A DNA stretch of 48,546 nucleotides from Chthoniobacteraceae bacterium (GCA_947471505.1 CANIWM010000047.1:1-48546); one strand, 5' to 3'; counted from the stretch's first letter, positions 23,894 through 33,488 are shown. The notes: a model not told the origin generated them from the letters alone. A program made the numbers and translations.

Positions 23894-24093
23894 GGTGTGT
23901 GTGTTTCTAGTTTTGGTGTGTGTGCGGCGGTCGCGGAGTGCTTCCGTCACGGGGAAAAGATTCGCGCACCCGTGTTATGGAATTGTTACCGCCGCGTTCG
24001 CTGTTCGTGATTTGCGGCACCATGAATCCACCTCCTGCCGCTCCGCGTTAGAAACGCACGAACCATCCACACAATCTCGTAGCGCCCCTCCGA

Positions 24094-25422
24094 CTACTCT
24101 GCGGCGATGCAGTAAAGAAACCGCTCGCCGCGCAGGAAGAGTTCGCGATCGACGAGCGCCGGGGACGCGCTGAACGAGTCGTCGAGTTGGTTTACCGCGA
24201 GCGTCGCGTTCTGCGCATCATGGTTCAAGACGACCGTGGTGCCATCGCGAGCCGTGACATAGATGCGGCCTGCGGCACCGACCGGCGAGGCAAAGATGAA
24301 GTCGCGGATTCCGTCGAGGCGAAGCGGTTCGCCGCGGGATTTTCCGGTCATCGGGTCGAGGCGCACGAGGATGTTCTGGTTGTGCCGGAGATGGTACAGC
24401 GTGTCGCCGTAGAGCAGTGGCGATGAGACGTAGGGCGTCATGCGGTTGAGCGTCCAGACCACGTGCTCGGTGCCCGTGATGTCGCCCTTTGCCCCAGCCA
24501 GTCGGATGCCGAGCATGGCCTGCCGATAGTAGCTGTTCCCCGCGATGAGCATGCCGCGTGTGTAAACCGGCGATGAGACGACGTTATCCGTGAGCCCGGC
24601 GCATTCCCAAATCAGTTCGCCAGTTCCGAGATCGTAGCCGCGCACGCGTTTCGTCGCGCTGACGATCACCTGTGGCTTCCCATCGACTTCGATGATGAGC
24701 GGCGTGGACCATGATGTTTTCTCGTCGCGCTTCACTTTCCAAAGTTCGCGGCCCGTTCGTTTGTCGAAGGCGTAAAGAAAGGAGTCGCCTTCATTGTCCC
24801 AATTCACCACGAGCGAATCTCCGTGGATGACGGGCGAACTGCCCTCTCCATGCGAATGCAGCGTCTGCATCTTCCCGAGGTCTCTCTGCCACTTCACCAC
24901 GCCATCGAAGTCCATGCAGTAAAGCCCGCGCGACCCGAAAAAGGCGTAGAGCAACTCCCCATCGGTCACGGGTGAATTCGACGTCTGACTGCCCGTATTA
25001 TGCCCGCCCTCGTGCGGCCACTCCTCGCGCACGACCTTCTTCCAAAGCACATGCCCGTCGTTCCGGGCAACCGCGATGACCATGTATTGATGGCGGTGCG
25101 TCACCGGCACGCTGTCGTGGACGCCGGGAGCGGAATCCAATACCGGCGTCTGTGCCTCGCCGATCGGAGCCGCCGCGAGAAGGAAGACGCGGTCGGCGAA
25201 AACAATGGGCGATGAGTGCCCCTTGCCAGGAAGCTCAATCTTCCAGCGGATATTCTTCTTCTCGCCCCATTCGATCGGCGGATTTGCCTTCGGTGCCACG
25301 CCATTTGCCAACGGCCCGCGCCACTGCGGCCAGTATCGCATCCCGTCCACGCTCGCATCGTCAGCCACGACCAGCGGCGCCAGTAGAAACATCAACGCGG
25401 AAAGGAAAAATGACGGCTTCAC
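24094..25422 (-). CDS. PQQ-like beta-propeller repeat protein, secreted
   Basis: A 442-residue exported protein with signal peptide (MKPSFFLSALMFLLAPLVVA). Typical opening YWPQWRGPLANGVAPKANPPIEWGEKKNIRWKIELPGKGHSSPIV is found in outer-membrane assembly factor BamB-like/PQQ propellers of Planctomycetes and Verrucomicrobia. At least six blades follow with GxxLWxx motifs (GHVLWKK, GVVKWQ, GRELWKVK, GELIWECAG) and an SSP cap in several blades. There is no visible heme c motif (CxxCH) and none of the PQQ-binding disulfide of true quinoprotein dehydrogenases, so catalysis is unlikely. A binding or scaffolding role in the periplasm is inferred. 200 bp separate it from the pseudopilin downstream. 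Confidence 0.85.
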   Translation of the reverse strand: MKPSFFLSALMFLLAPLVVADDASVDGMRYWPQWRGPLANGVAPKANPPIEWGEKKNIRWKIELPGKGHSSPIVFADRVFLLAAAPIGEAQTPVLDSAPGVHDSVPVTHRHQYMVIAVARNDGHVLWKKVVREEWPHEGGHNTGSQTSNSPVTDGELLYAFFGSRGLYCMDFDGVVKWQRDLGKMQTLHSHGEGSSPVIHGDSLVVNWDNEGDSFLYAFDKRTGRELWKVKRDEKTSWSTPLIIEVDGKPQVIVSATKRVRGYDLGTGELIWECAGLTDNVVSSPVYTRGMLIAGNSYYRQAMLGIRLAGAKGDITGTEHVVWTLNRMTPYVSSPLLYGDTLYHLRHNQNILVRLDPMTGKSRGEPLRLDGIRDFIFASPVGAAGRIYVTARDGTTVVLNHDAQNATLAVNQLDDSFSASPALVDRELFLRGERFLYCIAAE

Positions 25423-25542
25423 GATTGCGGAGTATTCGGGCCGACTGCTGACGTGTCAACCGCCTCCATGTTTCCCGCAGGGCAGAGTCGCATCCGTGAC
25501 GCGGACTTGCATCGGTTGACGGAGCGGCGTACGGCGTTCTGT

Positions 25543-26709
25543 ATGAATCCCGATGTTCTCATCGTCGGTGGCGGCATCGGCGGCACGATGCTCGCGGCGT
25601 TGCTCTCGCGCGGGGGCAAACGCGTGCTCATCATCGAGCGTGCGAAGGGGCCACCGGCGTTTTTGCGTCCGGAGATTTTGTGGCCCCGGGCTGTGGATAC
25701 GTTGTTTTCGCTAGAATCGCGGGAGTTTTGGGAGCGGGAGTGCGTCCGTGCGGCGGGTGGCATCGTGCTGGACAACAGCGGGAAGCTCACGCCGGTGGTC
25801 ACGCCTGAGTTATTCGGGCGCGCGGGAGTGTTGCCGTTCTTTGAGAACCCGAATGCGACGCGGGAGACGTTGCTTGGCATCTGCGGGGCGGAGGTGCGCC
25901 GCGGCATCGAGGTGCTCGCGGTGCGGGCGCGCGATCTGGCGGCGGGCACGGAGATGGAGATCGAGGCTGCGATAACGATTGGCGACGACGGAGCGGAGTC
26001 CCGCGTGCGCGCCGGGTGTGGGATCGCGATGGAGTTGCGCGCGTTTCCGATGGAGTTCATTACGCGCGGGGTGTCGTGGCCGTCGGCGTGGCCGGTGGAT
26101 GTCGTTCGCATTTTCCTCCCGCGCCGCCGTCTGTCCGGCGGGTTGCTTGCGCTGGCGATGTTCCCGCTGCGAGGGGGAAAGGCGGCGTGTCTCGCGCCCG
26201 TCGTGACGGGCAGTGTGGACGAGGCGTTGGCGGCGGATTTCGCGGAACTGCTCGCTGGGGCAGCGGAGGTGCCGGAGGAGCTGCGCGCAGTGGATTTTCC
26301 GCAGAGTTTCACGCGGATCGGGCGCAAGTGGGGCCACGCGCCGCGCTACGGGTGCGACGGCGCGGTGCTCTTGGGCGATGCGATTCATCCCGTGAGCCCC
26401 GCGGGCGGGCAGGGCGCAAACATGGCGATTGCCGACGCCGTCGCGCTGGCGCGAATCCTCCTCGCTGGCGCGCCCGATCCCGCCGCCGCGCTGGAACGCG
26501 AGCGCCGCGCTGCGAACGAACGCGGTGTGCAGCCGACGCGGTTGACGTCGCGTTTCTTCCGTCTATCGCGCATCCCGCTGCTGGGCTCGCTGCCGGGCCT
26601 GCTGATCCCGCTCGTGCTGCGGAGCGATGCGATGCGTATTCGCGCGCTACGCCGACTGGCTGGCTGGCAGGAGAGCGCGGCTTGGTGCCTGCCGCGTCTC
26701 ACGGTTTAA
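25543..26709 (+). CDS. FAD-dependent aromatic-hydroxylase-like monooxygenase
   Basis: A 388-residue flavoprotein of the PHBH/UbiH superfamily. ATG 25543 sits 4 residues before the FAD-binding motif VLIVGGGIGGTMLAALLSRGG. The second motif is the DG-type IGDDGAESRVRAGCGI (about 145-160), and the third is VLLGDAIHPVSPAGGQGANMAIADAVALARIL (about 283-315), which binds the FAD ribityl and pyrophosphate. Cofactor and substrate would be NAD(P)H, O2 and an unknown ring compound. The C-terminal end has two hydrophobic stretches (SRIPLLGSLPGLLIPLVL) that may associate with the membrane. The stop abuts the aroK stop on the other strand. Confidence 0.85.
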   Translation: MNPDVLIVGGGIGGTMLAALLSRGGKRVLIIERAKGPPAFLRPEILWPRAVDTLFSLESREFWERECVRAAGGIVLDNSGKLTPVVTPELFGRAGVLPFFENPNATRETLLGICGAEVRRGIEVLAVRARDLAAGTEMEIEAAITIGDDGAESRVRAGCGIAMELRAFPMEFITRGVSWPSAWPVDVVRIFLPRRRLSGGLLALAMFPLRGGKAACLAPVVTGSVDEALAADFAELLAGAAEVPEELRAVDFPQSFTRIGRKWGHAPRYGCDGAVLLGDAIHPVSPAGGQGANMAIADAVALARILLAGAPDPAAALERERRAANERGVQPTRLTSRFFRLSRIPLLGSLPGLLIPLVLRSDAMRIRALRRLAGWQESAAWCLPRLTV

Positions 26710-27261
26710 TTACTCCCACCGAAAGACCGACCGCGCCTCTTCCAAAATCATCTCGACCACCTGCTCTCGCGCCAGTCCGGTGCTATTCACGGTAAACTGC
26801 GCCGCTGCTGCGTACATCGGCCGGCGCTCTTCTACCATCGCCTCGATGCGCTCCTTTGGGTTCTCCGTTTGGAGCAATGGGCGGGAGGTGCTTTTCGCCA
26901 CGCGGGCGTAAAGTTCCGCAGGGTCGGCAGTCAGTTGCACCACCCAGCCAAGTCCGCGCAAAAGGGGAACGTTGCACGGCTGCGTCACGATCCCCCCGCC
27001 TGTGGCGAGGACGTGGCGGCGGAGGCCCGAGAGACTCTCCAGCGTCGCTGTTTCCCGCTCGCGGAAATAGGGCTCTCCATAGCGTGCGAACATTACTTTA
27101 ATCGCCATTCTCGAGCGCTCCTCTAGCAGGCGGTCCGTATCCAGGAAGTGGAAGCGGAGGCGCTTCGCGAGCATCCGGCCTACCGTACTTTTCCCGCTCC
27201 CCATGAAGCCGATGAGGATGATGTTTTCGCGGGGCGGTGTGGTCGGCAGTTCGTCAGACAT
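26710..27261 (-). CDS. aroK: Shikimate kinase
   Basis: A 183-residue shikimate kinase, ATP-dependent phosphorylation of shikimate to shikimate 3-phosphate on the way to chorismate. The P-loop is GFMGSGKST (18-26), the substrate-binding motif DTDR (about 41-44), the Arg-containing region FRERETATLESL, the GGG motif ATGGGIV, and the lid RPLL (about 127-130). Length fits the family. It is co-transcribed with the PepSY-like gene upstream (5-bp gap). The product chorismate feeds the anthranilate (trpE) and 4-amino-4-deoxychorismate (pabC-like) steps found elsewhere in the window. Confidence 0.95.
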   Translation of the reverse strand: MSDELPTTPPRENIILIGFMGSGKSTVGRMLAKRLRFHFLDTDRLLEERSRMAIKVMFARYGEPYFRERETATLESLSGLRRHVLATGGGIVTQPCNVPLLRGLGWVVQLTADPAELYARVAKSTSRPLLQTENPKERIEAMVEERRPMYAAAAQFTVNSTGLAREQVVEMILEEARSVFRWE

Positions 27262-27266
27262 TGCGC

Positions 27267-28166
27267 TTAGTCCCGTAGTCGTTCGCCGGGCGCGGGCTTG
27301 TAGTAGCGCGTTTCGTTTGGGTCGGGCTTCGATGGGCGGCGTTCGGGCTGGCGGGGTTCATCGCGTTCGTCGTTTGTTGTGTGGCTTGGGCCATAGGTGG
27401 GGCGTCCGCCGGGGCGAACGTTGCGGTCGAACCAACTGTGGAGCTGACGCCCGCGAAGCTTGAGATGGCTGGCGACGGTGTCGATGGCTCTTTCGTAGCC
27501 GGGGTTGGGGATGCCGGGGTCGGTATCTTCTTCGTCATCGCGCCGTTGTTGTGGGGCGGGGTTACGGCGCGGTTGGGGCTTGGGCTCGTCTGCCGGATCG
27601 TAGTTCGCCGGGTCGTCTTTTACGTAGGCGGGCTGCTGCTTGGGCTTTTCTGCGATTGACTGCTTGGGCGGAGTGGCGGTTTTTTTGAGCCCTTCGGAAG
27701 AGAGGACTTTGCCGGTGTCTGCACCGATGCTGAGGATGGCGATTTTTTCGTGACCTTCATCCACGAGGCGGACTTCCCACACTGGCGTGGATTGGGCTCC
27801 GCTGCGGAGGGTGTAGTCGGCGTAGTCGTAGGAAAATGCGGCCTTTTTCGCCTCGCGCTCGGCGACGGTGTGTGCGCCGTCGCTGTCGAGTTTGAGCTCG
27901 GAGAGATTCAGCGGAGTCAGGGCGCGGCCTGCAGAGGTGGACGTGAGCTTTGCTCCGCGAATGTCGTAGGAGGTTTCCTTTGTGCTGATCTTCCAAGTGG
28001 TCGGCTGCGGTGAGCCGTGGAGCCCTCGGACTTCGGTGATTTTTTCGAGCAGAGATTCGCTCTTTTCTTTGCCGACTACGCGCATCGCATCGTAGGCGGT
28101 GGCGGCGTTCGCAGAGTGTGCGGAAATGATGATGGCGGCTATGGAGCCGAGCAGGACTGTTCTCAT
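27267..28166 (-). CDS. Secreted PepSY-like protein with disordered tail
   Basis: A 299-residue protein from ATG 28166 (signal peptide MRTVLLGSIAAIIISAHSANA). Residues 25-165 form a folded region: YDAMRVVGKEKSESLLEKITEVRGLHGSPQPTTWKI and KIAILSIGADTGKVLSSEG, the latter like a PepSY-type strand-turn-strand. The last 130 residues are rich in Pro, Arg, Lys, Asp and Gln (PKPQPRRNPAPQQRRDDEED and similar) and are probably disordered. No catalytic residues stand out. It sits 5 bp ahead of aroK, which looks like operon sharing, not functional linkage. Family assignment is tentative. Confidence 0.7.
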   Translation of the reverse strand: MRTVLLGSIAAIIISAHSANAATAYDAMRVVGKEKSESLLEKITEVRGLHGSPQPTTWKISTKETSYDIRGAKLTSTSAGRALTPLNLSELKLDSDGAHTVAEREAKKAAFSYDYADYTLRSGAQSTPVWEVRLVDEGHEKIAILSIGADTGKVLSSEGLKKTATPPKQSIAEKPKQQPAYVKDDPANYDPADEPKPQPRRNPAPQQRRDDEEDTDPGIPNPGYERAIDTVASHLKLRGRQLHSWFDRNVRPGGRPTYGPSHTTNDERDEPRQPERRPSKPDPNETRYYKPAPGERLRD

Positions 28167-28206
28167 GGTTGGTTTTGTAGGCGAGTGAGCGTTGGTTTTC
28201 GAGCAG

Positions 28207-29736
28207 TTAATTTGGCGATGCGATGCGATACACTTCGAGGCCGGGGTGAAGGTAGATGACGGTGCCTCGCGCGCGGGCCCACACGGGCTCGAAGGACTTC
28301 CGGAGGTCTGCGTAGAAAACGCGCCGCCGCTCGGCATCGTCTGCGCCGCCTGCTTTGGGCTTCATTCCGGCGCGCTCGAACCGCATGAAGGTGCTCTCGC
28401 TGATGACTGCGTATTGGAAGCCGTCGGACTGCAATTTCTCCAGCGTGCCAATATCCGCCGCGTATTCGGCGCTGACCATGGGGTTTGGTAGCGGACGCGC
28501 TCTGCGGCTGGAGCGGCGGGGCTCGGGCAGGCGCACGCGATTGTCTTTCGCGATGCGGTCTGTGGGCTGCGTGTTCTGCCGGAGCCACTCGGTGAGTTCC
28601 GCCGTGTCGTCGGTCTGGAATGCGGCGAAGTATCTAGCCAACCCACCGCGATCCGGCGTCCAATTAATAAACTGGCCCGCCAAAAGCAGTGCGCAGATCC
28701 CCGCCTCCAGCGTCCTGCGGCGAGCACGAATTCGGAACAAGCGCGCAGCATCGGGAATGGCCGTGGCGGCGAGGAGCGTAAAAAGGGCGGTTGCCGGCAA
28801 AAAATAGCGGTCATTTTCCTTCGGGAAAAAAGACATCGTGATCCCGAGTGCGAAAGGGAACGCGATGGTCGCCCATTCCGCCGCATTCATCACGCTGCGG
28901 CGCTTCCACGAGGTGACGAGGAGCACGCCGAGTAGCAGCCAGATCACGGGCGTCGTATTCGCGAGGAAGATGCTCCAATACTTCGTGTGCGGGACGCTCT
29001 GCGTCATGCCTTGGCCGCCGGTGGCCAGCGCGGCTTCGCGGTGGAAGCTCGCTTGCACTTCGCCGAAGTGTGCGAGCGCCTGAGGGTTCGTGGCGGCGAT
29101 CACGCCTAGCGCGCAAACTACTGCGGCCAGCATGACGCGCCATCCGCATTTCGCCCGCGTAGAAATGAACACCGGCACGGCGACGCCGAGCGCGAGAACC
29201 CCGAGCACTTTCCCGGAAATAGCCAGCCCAACGCCCGCGCCCAGCAGTAGCGCCGCGCGCAGAGAGGGCCACCGCTGGTGCAAGTGCGCCGCGAGGAAAG
29301 TAACGGACAATCCGAAGAGCAACGCGGTGTCCTCTTTCATGTAATGGCTCAGCTCGAAAAGCTGGTGGTGCGTAGCAAGCGCCAACCCCGCGATCACGCC
29401 GACGAGCCAACCGCGCCAAGCGATCCCGAGTAGCGAGAGCGCGACCACTGCCGCTGCCGTGAAGCCCGCAGAAACCCAGCGTCCGGCCTCCACGACCGCC
29501 TGCGGAGTGGGCTTCACGTCGAAGAGCCATACCGCCGCCTTCGCGCTATTGAGCAGCAGCATCGGGTGGTGGAAATTCAGCGCCCGCGTGCCAAGCACCT
29601 GCTCCACTTTCCCCGGCTCATCGGGGTGATAATACCACGGAAAGTCGTTGTGCCTCGTTCCCAGCCAAAGCGTGAGGACGAAGAGAGCCATGCTCCAAAG
29701 CCACAAGCGGGCAAAGTCGGGCAATCGGGAAAGCAT
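28207..29736 (-). CDS. GT-C type membrane glycosyltransferase
   Basis: A 509-residue multi-pass membrane protein with about 11 hydrophobic segments. It has the hallmark of ArnT/PMT-type GT-C enzymes: an acidic pair in the first large periplasmic loop after TM1 (YYHPDEPGKVEQV, about residues 35-47), followed by an aromatic-rich membrane core (LATHHQLFELSHYMKEDTALLFGLSVTF). Such enzymes use polyprenyl-phosphate sugars to glycosylate lipids or proteins outside the membrane. The C-terminal 150 residues are soluble. The sugar and acceptor cannot be named. The gene is monocistronic by spacing and followed downstream by the PepSY-like gene. Confidence 0.8.
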   Translation of the reverse strand: MLSRLPDFARLWLWSMALFVLTLWLGTRHNDFPWYYHPDEPGKVEQVLGTRALNFHHPMLLLNSAKAAVWLFDVKPTPQAVVEAGRWVSAGFTAAAVVALSLLGIAWRGWLVGVIAGLALATHHQLFELSHYMKEDTALLFGLSVTFLAAHLHQRWPSLRAALLLGAGVGLAISGKVLGVLALGVAVPVFISTRAKCGWRVMLAAVVCALGVIAATNPQALAHFGEVQASFHREAALATGGQGMTQSVPHTKYWSIFLANTTPVIWLLLGVLLVTSWKRRSVMNAAEWATIAFPFALGITMSFFPKENDRYFLPATALFTLLAATAIPDAARLFRIRARRRTLEAGICALLLAGQFINWTPDRGGLARYFAAFQTDDTAELTEWLRQNTQPTDRIAKDNRVRLPEPRRSSRRARPLPNPMVSAEYAADIGTLEKLQSDGFQYAVISESTFMRFERAGMKPKAGGADDAERRRVFYADLRKSFEPVWARARGTVIYLHPGLEVYRIASPN

Positions 29737-29790
29737 CGCGTGTCGTGTAGCCGCTTTCCTCGCCCGCGTCCAATCCGCGTTTAAGCAAAA

Positions 29791-29826
29791 TCGCGCGCGG
29801 CCAGCGTAAAAGCCGACCGCGCGCGA
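29791..29826 (-). terminator. Intrinsic terminator of typA
   Basis: TCGCGCGCGG (29791-29800) and CCGCGCGCGA (29817-29826) form a perfect 10-bp stem with a 16-nt loop. On the minus strand the stem is followed by TTTTGCTT. It lies 25 bp past the typA stop. Confidence 0.75.
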
Positions 29827-29850
29827 GTGGAATGCGATGATGAATCCGGT

Positions 29851-31677
29851 CTAGCCGACTGCGGATTTCTCCGAGCGTTTGCGCGCTCCGGCATCGAGGA
29901 TTTTCTTGCGGAGTCGGATCGATTTTGGAGTGACCTCCACGTATTCGTCCGGCGCGATGTATTCCAGCGAACGCTCCAAGCTGAGCTTGAGTGCGGGTGG
30001 GAGGGCGATGCCTTTTCCGTCACCTTGCGAGCGCATGTTGGTGAGCTTCTTGGCGCGGCAGGGATTCACGGGCATGTCGTCGTTGCGGCTGTTTTCGCCG
30101 ACGATCATTCCCTCGTAGATTTCCTCCTGTGGATCGATGAAGAGACGCCCGCGCTCTTGCACGGTGTCCAGCGCGTAGGCGGTGCTCATGCCGTTCTCCA
30201 TGCTCACGAGCACGCCGTTGCCACGGTTTGGGATTTCGCCTTTGTGCGGGCCATAGCCGTGGAAGAGCGAGCTGGTGATGCCCATGCCCTTCGTCACGTT
30301 CACGAGCACGGTCTCGAAGCCGATGAGTCCGCGCGTCGGGATGATGGCGGTGAGCGCGACGCTATGGGGGTGATGCTCCATGTTTGTAATCTCGGCCTTG
30401 CGTCCTGCGAGGCTCTGGATGATGTCGCCGAGGTATTCCCCGGGGAGATCGACGTTCAGTTCTTCGTAAGGCTCAAGGACGTTGCCGTCTTCGTCGCGCT
30501 TAAAGATGACTTCAGGCCGGGAAACGAGGACCTCGAAACCTTCGCGGCGCATCTGCTCCACAAGAATCGCGACCTGCATTTCGCCGCGCGCCTTGATGTC
30601 GAAGTGACCGGCGGTATCCGTGTCCGCGACTTGGATGGAGACGTTCGTCCGCGTCTCGCGGAAAAGCCGCTCGCGCACCTGGCGCGCGGTGAGGAGCGTG
30701 CCTTCGCGACCAGCCAGAGGGCCGTCGTTGATGCAAATCTTCATACTGATCGTCGGTGGATCGATGTCCACAAACGGCAGCCGCTCGCGTTCTTCGCTAT
30801 CCGTCAGCGTCTCGCCGATGAACACGTCCTCGAATCCTGCGATGCCCACGATGTCGCCCGCCCATGCTTCGGGAACTTCGACTTTCTTGAGCCCTTCGTG
30901 GCCGAAAACGGCGGTCACCTTCGCTCTCGAAGTGCGGCCTTCACTGTGCAGGCAGACGATAGTGTCGCCCGTCTTTACGCTGCCGGAGACGATGCGCCCA
31001 TAAGCGAGTCGCCCGAGGTATTCACTGTGGTCGAGGTTTGCTACGACGAATTGGAAGTAAGGAACTTCGCTGATTTTCGGCGCTGGCACTTTGTCCACAA
31101 CCGTCTGGTAGAGAGCATCCATCGTCGTGCTCTCGTCCTTGAGGTCGAGCTTTGCATATCCATTCTTCGCGCTCGCATAGACGATAGGGAAGTCGAGCTG
31201 GTCGTCGTTCGCATGAAGCTCCAAGAACAGCTCAAACACTTGATCGAGCACCTTCAGCGGATTCGCGTTTGGCCGGTCAATCTTATTGATGACCACGATT
31301 GCCTTCGCACCGTTTTCTAGCGCCTTTTTCAAAACGAATTTCGTCTGCGCCTGTGGTCCGTCATACGCGTCCACGACGAGCAGCACACCATCAATCATCT
31401 TCATGATGCGCTCCACTTCGCCGCCGAAATCGGCGTGGCCGGGAGTATCCACGATATTGACGTGGTAGCCCTTCCAGATGAACGCGGCGTTCTTGGCGCG
31501 AATGGTGATGCCCTTCTCGCGCTCAAGGTCCATCGAGTCCATGATGCGCTCCTCGGATGCTTTGGCTTCGTTGGCGCGGAAGGTGCCCGCTTGTTTGAGC
31601 AAGCAGTCCACGAGCGTGGTTTTGCCATGGTCAACGTGAGCGATGATGGCGATGTTTCGGATATTGTCTTTCTGCAT
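29851..31677 (-). CDS. typA: Translational GTPase TypA/BipA
   Basis: A 608-residue ribosome-associated GTPase, the usual family length. ATG 31677 puts G1 AHVDHGKT at residues 13-20. G2 lies in REKGITI, G3 is [14 protein letters not shown] (about 77-90), G4 is NKID (about 131-134). Domains II, III and the C-terminal BipA-specific domain follow ([23 protein letters not shown], and [16 protein letters not shown]). It acts in ribosome assembly and stress adaptation, in particular in the cold. An ATG 20 codons upstream would add a non-conserved segment. It ends at a strong terminator. Confidence 0.96.
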   Translation of the reverse strand: MQKDNIRNIAIIAHVDHGKTTLVDCLLKQAGTFRANEAKASEERIMDSMDLEREKGITIRAKNAAFIWKGYHVNIVDTPGHADFGGEVERIMKMIDGVLLVVDAYDGPQAQTKFVLKKALENGAKAIVVINKIDRPNANPLKVLDQVFELFLELHANDDQLDFPIVYASAKNGYAKLDLKDESTTMDALYQTVVDKVPAPKISEVPYFQFVVANLDHSEYLGRLAYGRIVSGSVKTGDTIVCLHSEGRTSRAKVTAVFGHEGLKKVEVPEAWAGDIVGIAGFEDVFIGETLTDSEERERLPFVDIDPPTISMKICINDGPLAGREGTLLTARQVRERLFRETRTNVSIQVADTDTAGHFDIKARGEMQVAILVEQMRREGFEVLVSRPEVIFKRDEDGNVLEPYEELNVDLPGEYLGDIIQSLAGRKAEITNMEHHPHSVALTAIIPTRGLIGFETVLVNVTKGMGITSSLFHGYGPHKGEIPNRGNGVLVSMENGMSTAYALDTVQERGRLFIDPQEEIYEGMIVGENSRNDDMPVNPCRAKKLTNMRSQGDGKGIALPPALKLSLERSLEYIAPDEYVEVTPKSIRLRKKILDAGARKRSEKSAVG

Positions 31678-31779
31678 AAAATCGGATTTTCCCTTAAAAA
31701 AGGGGGCGGAACATGGCAGAAACATTTCTTCTGGCAAGCGATGGATGGGGAAACTTTGAAACCTCGCGCTGATCAGGAT

Positions 31780-32778
31780 TTATACGCTCAACGCCCGCAA
31801 GTCCTCCACCGTTGCGACGCCCGTGGTGCCGAGCTGGTGGATGACGACGGATGCGGCGGCGTTTGCGAGGGCGAGAGCCTCGGGCACTTCAGCCCCAGCA
31901 GCAAGCGCAGCGCAGAGATTCGCGCTCACGGCGTCGCCCGCGCCGACGATGTCTATTTCGCCGCGAATGGGCAGCGCCGGGGCGAGATGCGTGGCGCTCT
32001 CGGGCGTCGCGCCGATCATTCCATTCTCGGCGAGCGTGATGAAGACGGGGCGGCCCGTCTGCGCCGCCAACGCAGCAGCCGCTGCGGGGACTTGTGAGAG
32101 GTCGGCGAGGTCGCGGCCTTGGAGGAGGCCGAGTTCCTTGCCGTTCATCTTCATGGTGACGGGCGGCCAGTCGCGCAGGCTGCGGCGCGAGTCGGCCAAA
32201 ATGGGGAGCGTCGGTTGCGAGCGCGCGATTTCCCCGATGGCTTCGCGGACGGCTGCGGTGATGACGCCCGTCTCCGCCACATCCACTTGGTCCATGATGA
32301 TGAACGCATCCACTTCATCCGCCAGAGCACGGATAGCGCCGATGATTTTGTGCTCCACATCCGGCGGCGTGGGCGTCCAGTTTTTGAGGTCGAGTCGGCT
32401 GAGTTCGCGGCCTGCGAGCATCGGCTTCGTGTAGGTGAAAGTGCGGCGATGTGGTGTCTCGATGAAGTGCTCCAGATGCACGCCGCGCAGCCCGCGCAAA
32501 GCATGGAGCAACTCGTAGCCCTCGCCATCCTTCCCGCAAAACCCGACGACGGAAATGCGCCTGATGCCGAGGGCGACAAGGTTGTTCACGATCGTTCCCG
32601 CCGCTCCAGCTTGCGAGCGGACGCTGACGACGTTGTGGACCGGCAAGCCTGTCTCCACCGAGGTTTCCGGGCGGTCGGGGTCAATGACGAGATAGCGGTC
32701 GAGGCACACATCGCCGACGACGGCGATGCGGAGCTTCCCGTAGCGTTCGGCGATTTGGGTGAAACGCGAAGTGTTCAT
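31780..32778 (-). CDS. PfkB-family sugar kinase, HldE/RfaE N-domain-like
   Basis: A 332-residue ribokinase-fold kinase. Features: IAVVGDVCLDRYL at the start (as in HldE/RfaE1 heptose kinases and ADP-heptose relatives), substrate-binding GAAGTIVNNLVALGI, a lid, and the PfkB signature GEIDIVGAGDAVSANLCAALA with the catalytic Asp in GAGD. The cytidylyltransferase domain of bifunctional HldE is absent. The likely reaction is ATP-dependent phosphorylation of a sugar phosphate; heptose 7-phosphate is possible, especially with the HAD-IIIA phosphatase at 14.5 kb, but the two are 17 kb apart. Starts at ATG 32778. Confidence 0.85.
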   Translation of the reverse strand: MNTSRFTQIAERYGKLRIAVVGDVCLDRYLVIDPDRPETSVETGLPVHNVVSVRSQAGAAGTIVNNLVALGIRRISVVGFCGKDGEGYELLHALRGLRGVHLEHFIETPHRRTFTYTKPMLAGRELSRLDLKNWTPTPPDVEHKIIGAIRALADEVDAFIIMDQVDVAETGVITAAVREAIGEIARSQPTLPILADSRRSLRDWPPVTMKMNGKELGLLQGRDLADLSQVPAAAAALAAQTGRPVFITLAENGMIGATPESATHLAPALPIRGEIDIVGAGDAVSANLCAALAAGAEVPEALALANAAASVVIHQLGTTGVATVEDLRALSV

Positions 32779-32802
32779 TGGTATCGAAAAGTCTAAACCC
32801 CT

Positions 32803-33237
32803 CTATGACTTGCCATTTTGGAAGGCAGTATTTGGATCAAAAGGTGGTTCCGCCGGATACATCGCAAATCCGATTCCGGCGTTGACCTCTAAAGCGGCCT
32901 TGAGTGTCTGCGGGTCTAGATGCTCTTCTAGGCAATGTGGATCGTCACCGACACGATACCCTGCGTAGAACTCTCTCACGCCAGCGCGGTCCCAGTCGCT
33001 GCGAACTTCCGGCGGGAGTCGATGGATCATTCCGCATAAATCTAGAATTGTGCTGTTCGCGTTTTGCTTTGAAGGCAATTGAAAGTAGATGTACCACTTG
33101 TGGGATTTGGACTCCAGCTTCTGAACATAGTCCATCTTCTCAAAATAGTTGATGAACGCATCAGAGTCGAAATTAGTGTGGATACCGATTTCGACGCAAA
33201 TGAACTCTGACTTTCTCCGTGCAGTGGACTCGCTCAT
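32803..33237 (-). CDS. Unknown small protein in an A+T-richer patch
   Basis: A 144-residue protein I do not recognise. It is mixed alpha/beta in appearance: FICVEIGIHTNFDSDAFINYFEK, a HKWYIYFQLP strand, DLCGMIHRLPPEVRSDWDRAG and a C-terminal FAMYPAEPPFDP. No signal peptide, membrane segment or catalytic motif is evident. Codon use and base composition are less GC-rich than in the kinase and peptidase genes on either side, as for a transferred gene. It ends 24 bp before the kinase start and lies next to the M16-tail remnant at 33250-33288. The start at ATG 33237 is the only convincing one. Confidence 0.7.
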   Translation of the reverse strand: MSESTARRKSEFICVEIGIHTNFDSDAFINYFEKMDYVQKLESKSHKWYIYFQLPSKQNANSTILDLCGMIHRLPPEVRSDWDRAGVREFYAGYRVGDDPHCLEEHLDPQTLKAALEVNAGIGFAMYPAEPPFDPNTAFQNGKS

Positions 33238-33249
33238 TACTCTAGCGAA

Positions 33250-33288
33250 CTACTTCACCACGTTCAGTTCCGTGTCATACTCGACGCC
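33250..33288 (-). pseudogene. Remnant of an M16 peptidase gene end
   Basis: On the minus strand these bases read GVEYDTELNVVK-stop. The intact M16 peptidase gene at 33547 ends VVVYDTEMNVVK-stop, and over 42 bp the DNA is about 79% identical. The remnant overlaps, in another frame, the 3' end of the small gene at 33264-33488 and has no gene body left. Most likely a paralogous M16 gene was deleted except for its last codons; alternatively the small gene was inserted near the end of such a gene. Confidence 0.5.
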
Positions 33289-33488
33289 TTCGCCATGCGC
33301 ATCACATGCTCAAGGCTCAAAAACATATCCAGCTCTGTGCGCTCGGATTTGCGGATGGTTCCCTCTTTCAGTTTATCTACCAAAGCCTCCACACGAGCCT
33401 GAGCCGCCTTGGATGGCCGGAACTTCGCGAGCCGTTCGCGGTCGGTAGTTTCAGCGATGAAATCAATGAGTTCCTGATAAGGCTTCAT
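33264..33488 (-). CDS. Small antitoxin-like protein with fused C-terminus
   Basis: A 74-residue protein with a helical, charged sequence: MKPYQELIDFIAE ... FRPSKAAQARVEALVDKLKEG ... SERTELDMFLSLEHVMRMAKA. The pattern (FRPS, an E/R/K-rich linker, ending LEHxxRxAKA) resembles a family of small proteins often found beside HNH or other toxin-like genes; this is from memory and unverified. No toxin partner is visible here. The last residues (SSMTRN) come from DNA that in another frame is the M16 tail remnant, so the natural C-terminus was probably replaced. It lies 58 bp from the M16 gene stop, on the same strand. Confidence 0.65.
   Translation of the reverse strand: MKPYQELIDFIAETTDRERLAKFRPSKAAQARVEALVDKLKEGTIRKSERTELDMFLSLEHVMRMAKASSMTRN

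Noticed and set aside
23894-24093. Gene or RNA in the 200 bp between pseudopilin and PQQ propeller genes
   Set aside because: Only a short GGTGTGTGTG direct repeat (23894-23903 and 23915-23924) and no open frame or structure worth calling.
33264-33488. Toxin-antitoxin pair
   Set aside because: The small protein looks antitoxin-like, but the neighbour at 32803-33237 has no toxin motif and the fused C-terminus suggests a decayed gene.
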